Below are positions 9,961-19,663 of a stretch of DNA of 64,000 bases, in pieces. The notes beneath the pieces are model-generated. The model worked only from the letters and a program-made list of their open reading frames with translations, did no database searches and was not told the origin of the DNA. How positions within the stretch are numbered: the first letter of the stretch is position 1; each line of letters begins with the position of its first letter. The stretch comes from Selaginella moellendorffii (lineage: Eukaryota; Streptophyta; Lycopodiopsida; Selaginellales; Selaginellaceae), in NCBI RefSeq assembly GCF_000143415.4, contig NW_003314286.1:742032-806031 (forward strand), written 5' to 3'. The translations under genes and the position numbers were made by a program.

Positions 9961-10706
9961 AGTACTTTACAATTTAATTCCTTTTCCATAATTTTTAATA
10001 CAGTCTTCTAAGGTTGCATCAGTTGCTATTTTTTTCTCTTATTGCTAAATAAGTTGGGGCGAATTCTTGCCGCTTTGAAGCTCCATGCCTCACTTGAAGC
10101 TTTACATTCACTTGTATCATGAGAGGTATTGTATGGCGGGAAACGTCGCAACCAAACGATGATAGGACTCCTTGGACGTCACTTGGTAGAGACAATAAAC
10201 CAAGTTAGAAATAATTCCGCGGGTGACCAACCTTTTCTTGCACTCGCTCTCCTCGTTGTAAACATCCTCGCCAAATACTTCTCATCGCCGTCCAAGCTGA
10301 AGCCTGACTCCGCTCCTCGGCTGCTACAATCTCCTTTTGTCGCTGTAAAAAAAGAGGAAGGAGTAATAATAATAGAAAGATCGTTTGCGTGGACTCGCGC
10401 GTCCAAGTCAAAACCCAGCGTTTATGTCATGGTTTCCTCCAAAACTCGAGGTTCGGTCACCGTCCATCGATCGAGCCTCAATTTGCTCTTCCCAACGACT
10501 CCACTGATCTTTGTTTTCTAGCCCACTGCCCACTCGCATAATAGGGAGCCATAGGGAGGAAGATCTAAGCTCCATCCATGGATGCGTTCCAGGTTGATTG
10601 ATTGATTCTTGGATCAATCGGTACTGCCGTGGTGGGTTTCTGCTCCTGGATCGTGGCTCTCGGCTCAATCCTCCAGGGAGAGGCGATCCTCGATCGTGGT
10701 CGAAAT

Positions 10707-12323
10707 ATGATTTTCTTGACGCTTCCCAGGGACAAGAGCAATCCATTGGAGCCAGTGGAGAATGCGGCGGCCGGCGACGACGATAGCATCGTGATCGATC
10801 TCGAGGGGGCTCTGCTCAAATCCCCGAGCTGGTTTCAATACTTCATGCTCGTCGCGATCGAGGCCGGGAGCCCCCTACGAGCGCTCCTCCTCTTTTTCAT
10901 TCTTCCCTTCGCGTGGATCACTGGCTGCCTCGTCCATCCCGCGCTGGAGCTCCAGATTCTCTGCTTCGTGGCGGTGGCCGGATTGAGGGCCTCGGCGGTG
11001 GAATCCGTGGGGCGGGCAGTTCTCGCGAAGTTTTTCCTCGAGGATCTAAACCCCGAGACCTTTCGGGTGTTCAAGGCTTGCGGGAAGAGAATGGTGGTGA
11101 CGAGCTTGCCAGCGCTGATGGTGGAGCCTCTGGCGAGCCACTACCTTGACGCGAGCGCGATTGGATCCAAGCTGGGCATCACAAGCAGGGGTTACTGCAC
11201 TGGATTGATCAAGATGGTCGTTTGCAGCGAGAACAAAGCTCAGCTAGCTCAAAAACACTTCGGTGGCGATCGCGCTCCAATCAGCATTGGGATTGGAAGC
11301 GGTAGCGGCACCGATTTCCTGGGCGTTTGCAAGGTATGGATGGCCACACGATCGATCCATTGAATTCTCTGATCTTTCTTCTCCCTCTCATAGAAATGCC
11401 TGGATGCTCGATCCAATCCCTCGCCCCCCTGCGCGACGGTGCCCAAGAAGGACTACATCAAGCCGCTCGTCTTCCACGACGGCCGCCTCATCAAATCGCC
11501 CACGCCGCTCCACTGCCTGGCCATCGGGCTCTGGATCCCTCTCGCGCTCCCGCTCGCCATCATACGCGTCGTCGTCGGCCTCGCCCTGCCCAGCCGCCTC
11601 GCCCTCCCCGCCGAGGCCCTCCTCGGCATCTCCATCCGCGTCGCGGGCTGCATACCGCCGGGCGCCGCCGGGTCAACGGACGAGACCGAGCCAACGCGCC
11701 CCGCGGCACACCGCGGCGTGCTCTTCGTCTGCACGCACCGGTCGCTGCTGGACCCGGTCTTCATCTCCTACGCCCGGATGCGCCACGTCAAGACGGTCAC
11801 GTACTCGGTCAGCCCCGTGTCGGAGGTGCTGTCCCCGATACGCACCGCACGGCTCACCCGGTGCCGCGAGCACGACGCGCGGACCATGGCGCGGCTGCTG
11901 GACACGGGCGACCTGGCGGTGTGCCCCGAGGGCACCACTTGCCGCGAGCCATTCCTGCTGCGATTCAGCGCCCTGTTCGCGGAGCTCACGGACCGGATCG
12001 TCCCGGTCGGGGTCACGAGCAGCCTGACGATGTTCCATGCCACTACCGCGCGCGGCTGGAAGGCGCTAGATCCACTCTTCTTCTTCATGAATCCCAGGCC
12101 GGGATACGAGGTCCGGTTCCTGGCGCCACTGGCAGCGGAGGAGACGTGTGTGGGCGGTGGCAGGCCCAGCCACGAGGTGGCCAACCGCGTCCAGAGGATG
12201 CTGGGCGAGTCGCTGGGCTACCAGTGCACGAATCTCACGAGGAGGGACAAGTACCGGATGTTGGTAGGGAACGATGGCATCGTCGGAGGAGGAGGAGGGA
12301 GGCCTTGTCCGTTTAGGAAGTGA
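10707..12323 (+). CDS. Glycerol-3-phosphate acyltransferase, phosphatase motifs degenerate
   Basis: Two exons, 10,707-11,333 and 11,394-12,323, with a 60-base phase-0 intron; 518 residues. Land-plant GPAT family (sn-2 acyltransferases for cutin and suberin precursors, endoplasmic reticulum). The N-terminal HAD-like half has DLEG at residues 31-34 where active members have DxDG, and GIGSGSGTD near 195-203 where they have GDRxSD, so phosphatase activity is probably lost. The C-terminal half keeps HRSLLD (324-329, the H-x4-D acyltransferase motif) and CPEGTT (386-391). The family rule is that members without phosphatase release lysophosphatidate rather than monoacylglycerol. A seven-codon upstream frame begins at 10,578. 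Exon 2 is very GC-rich. Confidence 0.9.
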
Positions 12324-13214
12324 TGTCCATGATCTTCCATACAATACACTCTTCTTTCATTGTTTCTAAAATGGTCAATGTGTGAGTCAACAGTTGGTCA
12401 AAAGCTCAAACGCGTCAAGCATTACTAAAGTCACCTAAACACTGTTTTAGGAGGCTTTGAAGGGGGCGGAGGAGCGAGTGGCGCAAGTTGGCTGCCATGA
12501 ATGATCCTCTGCCTCCCCGGCCCGCAGATGGATCATCCGTTTGCAATCATTCTCAGCAAGCGGATCATCCGTTTGTGATCATTCTCAGCAAGCCCCCCGC
12601 AGCTGACATCGTCAGGAAACACCGCGTCGCTCATGGCGTCTTGCAGCATGCTCTAGCGCAGGCGCTGCTACCACTGATGGTGACCATGAACCAGTAAGTG
12701 TGGATCCATCCTCTAGTGGGTGTTGATCTTTTCGGGATGAGTGACCGGCTACAGATCGCTGACCAAAGTTTCTCCAGCGTGAAGTAGGAGCAGGCTTGGT
12801 GTCGGACATCGAGGAGGACAGGCAGCTTCTATGGATTCAGCTGGTTTCTGGGTCAAGGTGCTCGATACTTGCGTGTAAAAGAAGATTGCAGATGCATGGG
12901 TGGTTGACTGCCAATGTGATTGGCACAGTCACTTAGATCTTACTAACTTGGTGCAGCCTCTGGCCGGGAATGGGATATGGCAAGCCATGAAGACTGCTAT
13001 TAGGGAAGGATTGATCAACGTTGAGAAAGGTCGGATCTACGTGATGCAGCTGCTGGCATCATGCGTGGGATTTCCAATAACTCCTTCAAAGGTTTGGCTT
13101 CAAACTTCTCTCGTTTAGATTAAATTCTTGTTTCAAAAAGAGTGTATAGTTCAAGTGGTTTGCAAAGTTTAAGATGCAGCGATGATGTGTCTGGTAGATT
13201 AATATTAATCCAGG
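12324..13214. other. Intergenic, no gene recognised
   Basis: Nothing convincing is coded here. A 32-base direct repeat lies at 12,530-12,561 and 12,562-12,593 (ATCATCCGTTTG, then ATCATTCTCAGCAAGC, in both copies). Short open frames are present but resemble no family I know. Confidence 0.5.
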
Positions 13215-13735
13215 ATTATAATAATTGTCAAGATTGCAGACTTTGGTCTAGCGAAAATAGATTTTTGTGATAGGAAGAATAGATCTGATGGCTGAAGTGC
13301 TGATTTATGACATGATCCTAGGTGGACTTCATTAATCCAAGTGTAGGCTAGAGGTGTGTCTCTTGATCATGTCTATTTGGCTATGATGATATATTCAAGC
13401 GATCCTTGAGTTATCTCTGTCCCTTGTAGCTTCCGCATGTCTCTTCATGGTATCAGGGCCTTGAGGGCTGCAGATCTTGGGATGATGGTGCTGAGGCTAG
13501 TGAGGTGAGCCACCAGACATGCTTGAGCTGGAACTCTTGGCTATATGGCTTTAGAAGTTAATGACACGGGCTCCACAGGCTACTTGAGAAAAGCCGATGT
13601 TTACAGCCGTGTTTTTACAGGAAGTGCTGGTTATGAAATCCCTCTAGTGTGCTCAATCTCTCTGAGAAATCTCATACAAAAATGCTGGAGTCTATGGCCG
13701 GCCTTGCATCCATTGTTTGATGCCATTTCAGTGAC
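13215..13735 (+). pseudogene. Protein kinase relic (Raf/TKL-like)
   Basis: Two disconnected pieces of a kinase domain. Near 13,225-13,255 the sequence reads VKIADFGLAKI, the DFG loop. Near 13,570-13,730 it reads RKADVYS, then TGSAGYEIPL, LRNLIQKCW, PALHPLFDAI, which matches subdomains IX-XI of plant tyrosine-kinase-like kinases (KADVYSFG, LIxxCW, RPxFxxI). The glycine loop, catalytic lysine and APE are missing, and stops separate the pieces. It is clearly non-functional. Confidence 0.6.
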
Positions 13736-14064
13736 TTGAGGATTCAAGTTCAGGCCTGGAGCAGCTTGGATGAAGAGGACTCAATCACAGCGTTTACATC
13801 ACGCCTGTCTCAAGGTTTTCAACTCCAAGTGAATCTTGGGATTGTTAGTTTTGAACAAGCACTTGTTACTTCATTTCTACTTCTATGTTTAATAATACTT
13901 GAAGATTTAAAAGTTCACGCTTTGTTAATAACAACATACTATGATTTTGACTTTTTCGTTTATTAAAAGGTTGTTGTTTGTTTTAATCCTTATGATTAAA
14001 GTCAGTTAAGAATATTCATGCCATTCAGCTGACAATAACCGACACCCACAAAGAAAGAGTGGCG

Positions 14065-14856
14065 ATGGTTGCGACCACCACCACCAACAACAACAAATGG
14101 CACACCACAGTTGCAGTGTACCCCCGCTGCATTCGCGTCGCCTTGATGAGCACCCATGACGCACAAGAATTCAAAAACAAGCTCTATCAAGAACTTTGTG
14201 AAGCTGACCAAGTTTGCAAGAAAAATGGAGAAGTTTGGCTGGGAGATGTCTGCCTTGGCTCACTCCCGATCCTTGCTCCTAATGGATATCATCTCATCCT
14301 CATCCGAAGAACTAGCAGTTTGGTCGTTTGCCACAGCTTGGAAACTGGCAAGAGAGAGCCTCAAATTGATCCAGCAGACATCACCAACATGCTAGTTGAC
14401 ATGTTCTTCTCAAACTTTCAGGCTACTATTTGGTACTGGGCTGTAGAGATCTTATGCAAGTTGAGTGGTTTTTCCAAGGGAAAGATTCAAGTGAATTGGA
14501 AACAAGCTCTCTTTGGACAGGGACTTGAGGGAGAGGAATGGGAAAGTCACCACACTGTTTATGTGTGGAATTTGTTAAGGAGGACCATCTTAACAGAGAT
14601 ATGGTGGCTCTACAATCACTCTTTGGTGGAAGATACCAGCAAAGTGAGTGCGAGGTACCTTGTCCAGCAAATATGGCTAAGCTTGAGGCTTTATATACTG
14701 CTTGAGTGGAGCCAAGTCGTCAAGGAAAAGGATGAAACGCTGGCTAGAACTTTTGAAAAGAGGTGGCTTACCAATGGGTTTGCTGGGATGAGGACGAGAA
14801 ACTGGGTACTGTGGATGTGGCAGGAGCCACTCTTGATTTCCAGGCTCAGCTTTTGA
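14065..14856 (+). CDS. Hypothetical protein, unknown
   Basis: A 263-codon frame from the ATG at 14,065, starting with a Thr/Asn run. It is the only long frame between the GPAT at 12.3 kb and the ING gene. I do not recognise it. The stretch from about residue 160 (WNLLRRTILTEIWWLYNHSL) vaguely recalls the tail of non-LTR reverse transcriptases, but no RT core, integrase or terminal repeat is visible nearby. It could be a decayed transposon piece or a lineage-specific gene. Codon use and composition are unremarkable. Confidence 0.35.
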   Translation: MVATTTTNNNKWHTTVAVYPRCIRVALMSTHDAQEFKNKLYQELCEADQVCKKNGEVWLGDVCLGSLPILAPNGYHLILIRRTSSLVVCHSLETGKREPQIDPADITNMLVDMFFSNFQATIWYWAVEILCKLSGFSKGKIQVNWKQALFGQGLEGEEWESHHTVYVWNLLRRTILTEIWWLYNHSLVEDTSKVSARYLVQQIWLSLRLYILLEWSQVVKEKDETLARTFEKRWLTNGFAGMRTRNWVLWMWQEPLLISRLSF

Positions 14857-15849
14857 GCATGGAAATCTCATCTTATTCAATGAATAAATCAATCAAGCTA
14901 AAAAACTTCTTTGAGTTAGCTTCAAAGTATGCAAAGAAACTAGTTCCTTTTCTTCAGTCTTGGAGACATTATGAACGTGAACAGCATTGCCAACAAGTAG
15001 CTTGTGTCGACCAGAGTGTAGAAATCTTTCCATTTTTCCAGACGCTTGGATCGATGCCAAAAATGAGCCTTTGAGGCGTATCTGATTCCAAATAGACCTT
15101 GTGGAATGCAATGAGTTGCTTGAGAGGAGCGCCCTCCACTGGTGGAGGAGCCGAGAAGATCAGCAGCGAGTGGCTTCTAGACCTAGGCCCGAGATTGTTT
15201 ACTTCCAGAACAAAATGCTGTTTGCAAGTTTCCATTGGTAAATGAAAGCATGTCTCAGGAGTTTCCTCTATTACTCCTGAAGGAGCCTAGAAAATGAGTA
15301 AGTTAAGTAGGACAATCCATGGCCAAAATTGTAGAGTGGTGTGGTGTAGAATCGATAGCTTCTCCCTGGATATCCTGATGGAGTTTTGGATTCAATCCAT
15401 GTAAGTTCTAAGTTTGCAAAGAAGGAAAGAAAGAGAAGGAATACCTAGATTGCAAGCTCCAAAAAAGACATGAGAACTTCTGGACTGACTAGGATACATG
15501 ATCCAAATAACACTTGAGATCTGTGGATTGTCCTTGAAAGCCAAGATATTAACAGGTCCACAGACATGATCATGAGAACAACAGGACAAGTGATGGCATT
15601 TGCAACACTGGAGACAAATTGAAACTGCATTCCAGAAGAAGCAAGCTTGCTCTATTGAAAGTCTCCCTCTCCTAGGACTGGTCGAGGCTGACCATCAAAA
15701 CCACAGCATCCGCCTTGGTTGCCACCTCAACCATGGACGTTACCAGGTCACCTCAACTGCATGCTGGATAAGTTCGTTGGTCACAAACGACTTATAAAAA
15801 TAGATTTCACCTAGCTAGACAAAGATTTCTAGAACTTGACACCCTCTCC
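14857..15849. other. Intergenic, no gene recognised
   Basis: Scattered short frames on both strands, none with a recognisable domain. Given the relics on either side, this is probably decayed repeat or gene sequence. Confidence 0.4.
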
Positions 15850-16075
15850 AATCAAGTAGAAGAGTGTGCAGTTGAATGACACCGCCCTTTGTAGCAGCCG
15901 GAGCAAGACCGCCAAACTGGACTCCCGGGAGCTTCTTGACACCAGTGATAACTAAGAACTCCCAGCCGGGGAATGACCATCGCGTCCACTTTCTCGTCCA
16001 GAGTGAGCCTCGAAACGAAGTCTTGGATGCGAACATCAATGCTGAGCTTGGTATCCAAGGCTGGCATAGAAAACG
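15850..16075 (-). pseudogene. GH3 beta-xylosidase N-terminal relic
   Basis: On the minus strand the sequence codes ALDTKLSIDVRIQDFVSRLT, LDEKVDAMV, IPRLGVLSYHW and then PGVQFGGLAPAAT. This follows the start of plant glycoside hydrolase family 3 beta-D-xylosidases (R-xDLVxRLTLxEK, PRLGxPxYxWWxEAL, then PGATSFPQ). The WWSEALHG section is damaged, the frame shifts, and nothing after the PGAT region is present. It is a fragment of a dead gene. Confidence 0.7.
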
Positions 16076-16244
16076 GCCAGGATTATGCAGAGTCATCTCA
16101 GCAACAAGCGTTCCAAAGTGGACTAGATGATACTCCTAGCAGACCTTTGTAAATACGCAATGAAGTCAAGATTTTGTTGTGCAATCTTTTGATTGATGAA
16201 ATCGTGGCGCTGTAAAATATAGAAAACAGCCTCCAGACTGTGAT

Positions 16245-17252
16245 CTATCTGGCTCGGCGGCGCTTCATTTGCGAGCAGTCCGGGCAGTACCACTTGCCTT
16301 TAGGCCGCTCGCGAACTCCTGCGCACTCAAAGTGAAACCACTCGATTTTACACTGCGTGGAAAGAAACAATGAAAACTTAGTCCATGAACAAGTGCTTGG
16401 TCGATTGAAACTTACGTCCGGGTTGTCACAAGCGATCATCTCTCCGTATGAGACTTGGTTACAGAGGCAATACGTTGGCTCGTTTGGATCGACAGGTATG
16501 TCGAGATCTGTGCTGGGATTTTGTCTATCGTCCTCCCTGCACGAACTAGTGAGCCGAAAAATAGCTTGGAAGGAACACTTCTTTACCCTGTAGCTCCAAC
16601 ATCCGCTTGTTGTTCGTCTCCTCCTTGCAAATCCTTTGCTGGTGTTTTTACAATCCCCAAATTATGTCACAAAACGAGACCACGTCACGCGTTATACCTT
16701 GCTCACAGTCTTCCTTGTACTTTTTGAGATACTTGTCAAGCCGCTGGATGTAATTGTCGACCTTGACACACAGCAGCTTTCTAAATGCGAGAAAGAAAGG
16801 AAGAAAGCTATAAGCCGATAGAGAGCGTACCATGTCATACGTTGAAAGAGCGAGTGCTACTTTCTCGTTTGCGACATCCACACAGGTCTTGTGCACCGAG
16901 GCAATGCTGCTTGCGTATTTGTTCGCCACAGCTTCCGCTGCGGCTCCTCCAGCTTTTAAAACTTGCTTGACATCTTCCAGGCCGTGAGCACAGCATCCAT
17001 GCATTTGTCTTTGAAGCTCTACGAGAAAATCACGTAAGGAAGAGAAGATTCTAACAAGTGGAAAGAATTACCATTTTGTTGCTCATCGAGCTGCCGAATA
17101 AGCGAATAGTTTTGTTGGAGCTCCGCTGGTAGCGATGCTGTGCCTAAAGAACGCAGCGATGCTACGTAAGCGCGAGAAAAAGGAAAGACAATGAGAAAAA
17201 AACTTTGATACTTACTTCCTATAAAATCTTCGAGGAAGGAAATGCCGGTCAT
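16245..17252 (-). CDS. ING-family PHD-finger chromatin protein
   Basis: Seven exons, in order: 17,216-17,252; 17,072-17,143; 16,831-17,018; 16,698-16,761; 16,587-16,638; 16,416-16,536; 16,245-16,352; 213 residues. The N-terminal ING domain ([20 protein letters not shown], then a helix with [23 protein letters not shown]) binds acetyl- or deacetyltransferase complexes in this family. A short acidic linker leads to a C-terminal PHD finger: [28 protein letters not shown], then WYCPDC, ending in the basic tail KRRRAR. The Tyr and Trp of the H3K4me3 pocket and all zinc ligands are present. Introns are 47-79 bases. It is divergent to the gene at 17,452, with 199 bases between start codons. Confidence 0.88.
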
Positions 17253-17451
17253 GACCTCTACAGTGATCCTCAAGGCTACACAAGAAAAAATCCGCCTCAA
17301 ACCACATCTAGCAAGCTCGGACCAACGCACCGCCACCAGATCGACGCTTACAAGCTAGAATTTCTTGCCTGATCGACCGATCGAGCCCCAGGATCTATGC
17401 CTTGTGTTGCCCACAGTGAACTTTGCCCTAACCCTAACCCCAGGGGTTAGG
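17253..17451. promoter_or_regulatory. Divergent promoter with telomere-like motif
   Basis: Shared upstream region of the ING gene (minus) and the gene at 17,452 (plus). It holds CCCTAACCCTAACCCC at about 17,427-17,442, directly before the plus-strand start, followed by the near-inverse GGGGTTAGG. Telo-boxes (AAACCCTA type) near start sites are typical of plant translation-related and housekeeping genes. Confidence 0.5.
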
Positions 17452-19085
17452 ATGGGTTTTAAGCTCCTTTCCCTCCCATCTCGCTCGCGATGGCGATGGC
17501 GGCGATGCTACTCCACCAAGTTTGTCCCGCTCCTCCGGCACCAGGCCGAGAAGATCATCGACAGCGCCGAGCCGCCGGTGAGTCGATTCCAGGATTCCGC
17601 GCTCCTGGGAGAGGCCGCTCGGCTCGCGAGTCTCGATCCATCGGAGATGAAGCTCGTCAGGCCGCTCAAGCTCGTCTACATTCCTTCCGAGGAGGTGCCA
17701 GTGCTCTACAATGCGGGGCCTAGGGACGCCGTCGGCCGCGTGTGGGGTGATAGCATGCTGGAAATTCTCAAGAGCCTGGGAAGCGAGAAGAAAGACGTGC
17801 TATGGCAGGTATTTTGATCGTTCTTTTGCTCGCGGTTCTAGATTTCTTGTGAGTTCTTGTGCTTGGTTGGATCTTTGCTGTGCATTTTCTTCGACCATCG
17901 TCCTTTTTTTGTCATAGATGGATCATCCACATTAATTTATCCATTAGATGCTTCAGTTTTTCCTATGCTTCTCTATTCATGCTCTTCATCTTGTCCTCCC
18001 TTTCACTGTGGCAGCGTCAGTGTGGACAAAGGCATGCATCATCGCCGCCCAGGATTTCATCCATTAGTTTATGTTCTTAGTGATTCACTCTTGTCCTCCA
18101 TTAGTTTACGTTCTTGGTGATTCACAAGATATTTTGTTTCTCTTACGCTCAGGAAACTCATAAGTTTTTATCTTGCCAGCAATGCGATGATTCCATGCTG
18201 AGCGCGCTGGAGCTCATTGGCTCGATATCACACATCGAGCCTGGCACCAGAGTGGTGAGTAATGAAGACAGGTCGCGGCAGTTCGTGATAGTGGACCTCA
18301 AACAGAAGGAGGAAATGTGTCGCAAGCTCGAACTGCTTCCTACGGACAGGCTCGTCACGGGTCTCGCGCTGTGTACCGTGCCTCGCAGGGCTCTCGAGCT
18401 GGGTGCGTTTGAGCCAGTCAAGACCAGCGGCGATCAGGTGGAGCTCAAGATCAACGAGACGAAGCTTATCCTCCAGAGCGTAGAGAGGCACGTCCGGCTG
18501 AGGGAGCTCGGTCTCCAGGACTGGCTGAATCTCAAAGCTTGCGCTGGAACACTGGTGGTGAGGCACTGCGCGGTCGTAGACTTGAGCTGGCTGGGTGCCA
18601 CCAGCAACGTTGGCTTGTTCTGGCCGGTTCGCGACTCAAAGTTCCTCAGCCTGGTACAGAGACTCCTACGCGATATCAGTATCCGGACTCGTGGTTTCTG
18701 CGCACAGTGGGGTCCTTTCCAAGCCTCCAACATCCGTGAAGTGAGAATCGTCCCCCTGGAAGACATCACAGAGCTAGAGCGCGTAAAGTTTGTGGAGCCG
18801 AGGTGGTTGTCAAGCAGGGAGATTGTTCCGCGTCGCTCCAGCTTGCCAGCCGCGGCCGGCAAGAGAACTCTAAGGATTCGGGAGCCCATAGTTGGTCCAG
18901 GATACCGGCCCCGACCGAGATACTGGTATCGTCTACTCCAGGTGAAGCCACAGGACATGAAAGACTCGGATGGCGGACACCATGGATTCCGTGAGGTCCC
19001 GATACATATGGCAAACAGGAAGAAGCTCAACAGGACGCAGCGGATAAAGTTCGGGTTGATCAAGCCAAGAAAGAAGGGACAGTAA
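17452..19085 (+). CDS. Unknown conserved-looking protein, probably mitochondrial
   Basis: Two exons, 17,452-17,808 and 18,153-19,085, joined in phase 0 across a 344-base intron, long for this window; 429 residues. The N-terminus (MGFKLLSLPSRSRWRWRRC) is rich in Arg and Ser without acidic residues, as in a mitochondrial presequence. No domain is recognised. The C-terminal 100 residues are very basic and end in RTQRIKFGLIKPRKKGQ, like the tails of ribosomal or RNA-associated proteins, and the telo-box in front fits a translation-related gene. A plant mitochondrial ribosome or RNA-processing factor is a reasonable but unproven guess. Confidence 0.7.
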
Positions 19086-19663
19086 AAAGCATGGTTTTGG
19101 GAGAGCTCAGCCGGCACGAAGTTTGGTCTGGTGGTAATTAACTGCGGTCTACTTTGGAGAATGCTCATCAGGTGACGTACCAACGAATTAAATGGCTCCA
19201 CCATACAACGCCGTTTGCGGTGAAAAGGGAGCCGATGTGTGAGCCGAGACGGTGAAGAGAGGAGAGGAGCGAAGCCACTTCTACTGTCACTCCACTGCTC
19301 CGAGTTCCTGCTCCGCCTGTACAACACCGGGTTTGGTTCTCTTCCCTCCACTCACTCCTTATGCGTTAGATTTCTTACTCTCTTGTCTCTTTCTATCGCT
19401 CTCTCGATCTCACTTGCTTTCTCGGTCACTTGTGTTCTTAGAGTGTGCGGCATTTGGCTGTTTCGCGGAATGGGTCCGAGCACTTAGCTTCTGGAATGTG
19501 AGGGACCGGTCGTGAAATCGGGAGAGCAACTTGGGCGTTACAAGTCGATCGAGGAGCTTTCGCTTTTCCAATCTACATTCTGGTATTTCACTGCTTTCAC
19601 TCTTTATGTGAATTCCTTTACTGTTTGCGGCCTTGCTCGTGCTTGCTTGCAGGTAGAAAAGCT
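19086..19663 (+). promoter_or_regulatory. GPAT 5' region, CT-rich leader
   Basis: No coding sequence. Stretches of CTCTT and CTTCT are typical of plant leaders. A TGCTTGCAG acceptor-like sequence at about 19,644-19,652 lies 11 bases before the GPAT start, so a 5'UTR intron is likely; its donor could not be fixed. Confidence 0.4.

Larger units (their letters stand above)
5616..11500. repeat. Tandem duplication, unit 2
   Basis: Second copy of the block at 1-5615, in the same orientation. It ends about where unit 1 GPAT homology stops (11,460-11,500). Compared with unit 1 it has extra sequence at about 6569-6760 and 6833-7208; the second of these is continuous F-box homology, so it was more likely deleted from unit 1 than inserted here. 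The membrane-protein genes of the two units are about 94% identical in protein by eye. The unit 2 GPAT is complete, unlike that of unit 1. Confidence 0.88.

Noticed and set aside
11263-12316. Alternative long frames in GPAT exon 2
   Set aside because: Rich in Arg, Pro, Ala and Ser, and overlapping the frame with the acyltransferase motifs; GC-driven shadows.
17426-17460. Interstitial telomere or chromosome end
   Set aside because: Only two to three CCCTAA repeats next to a gene start; better explained as a telo-box.
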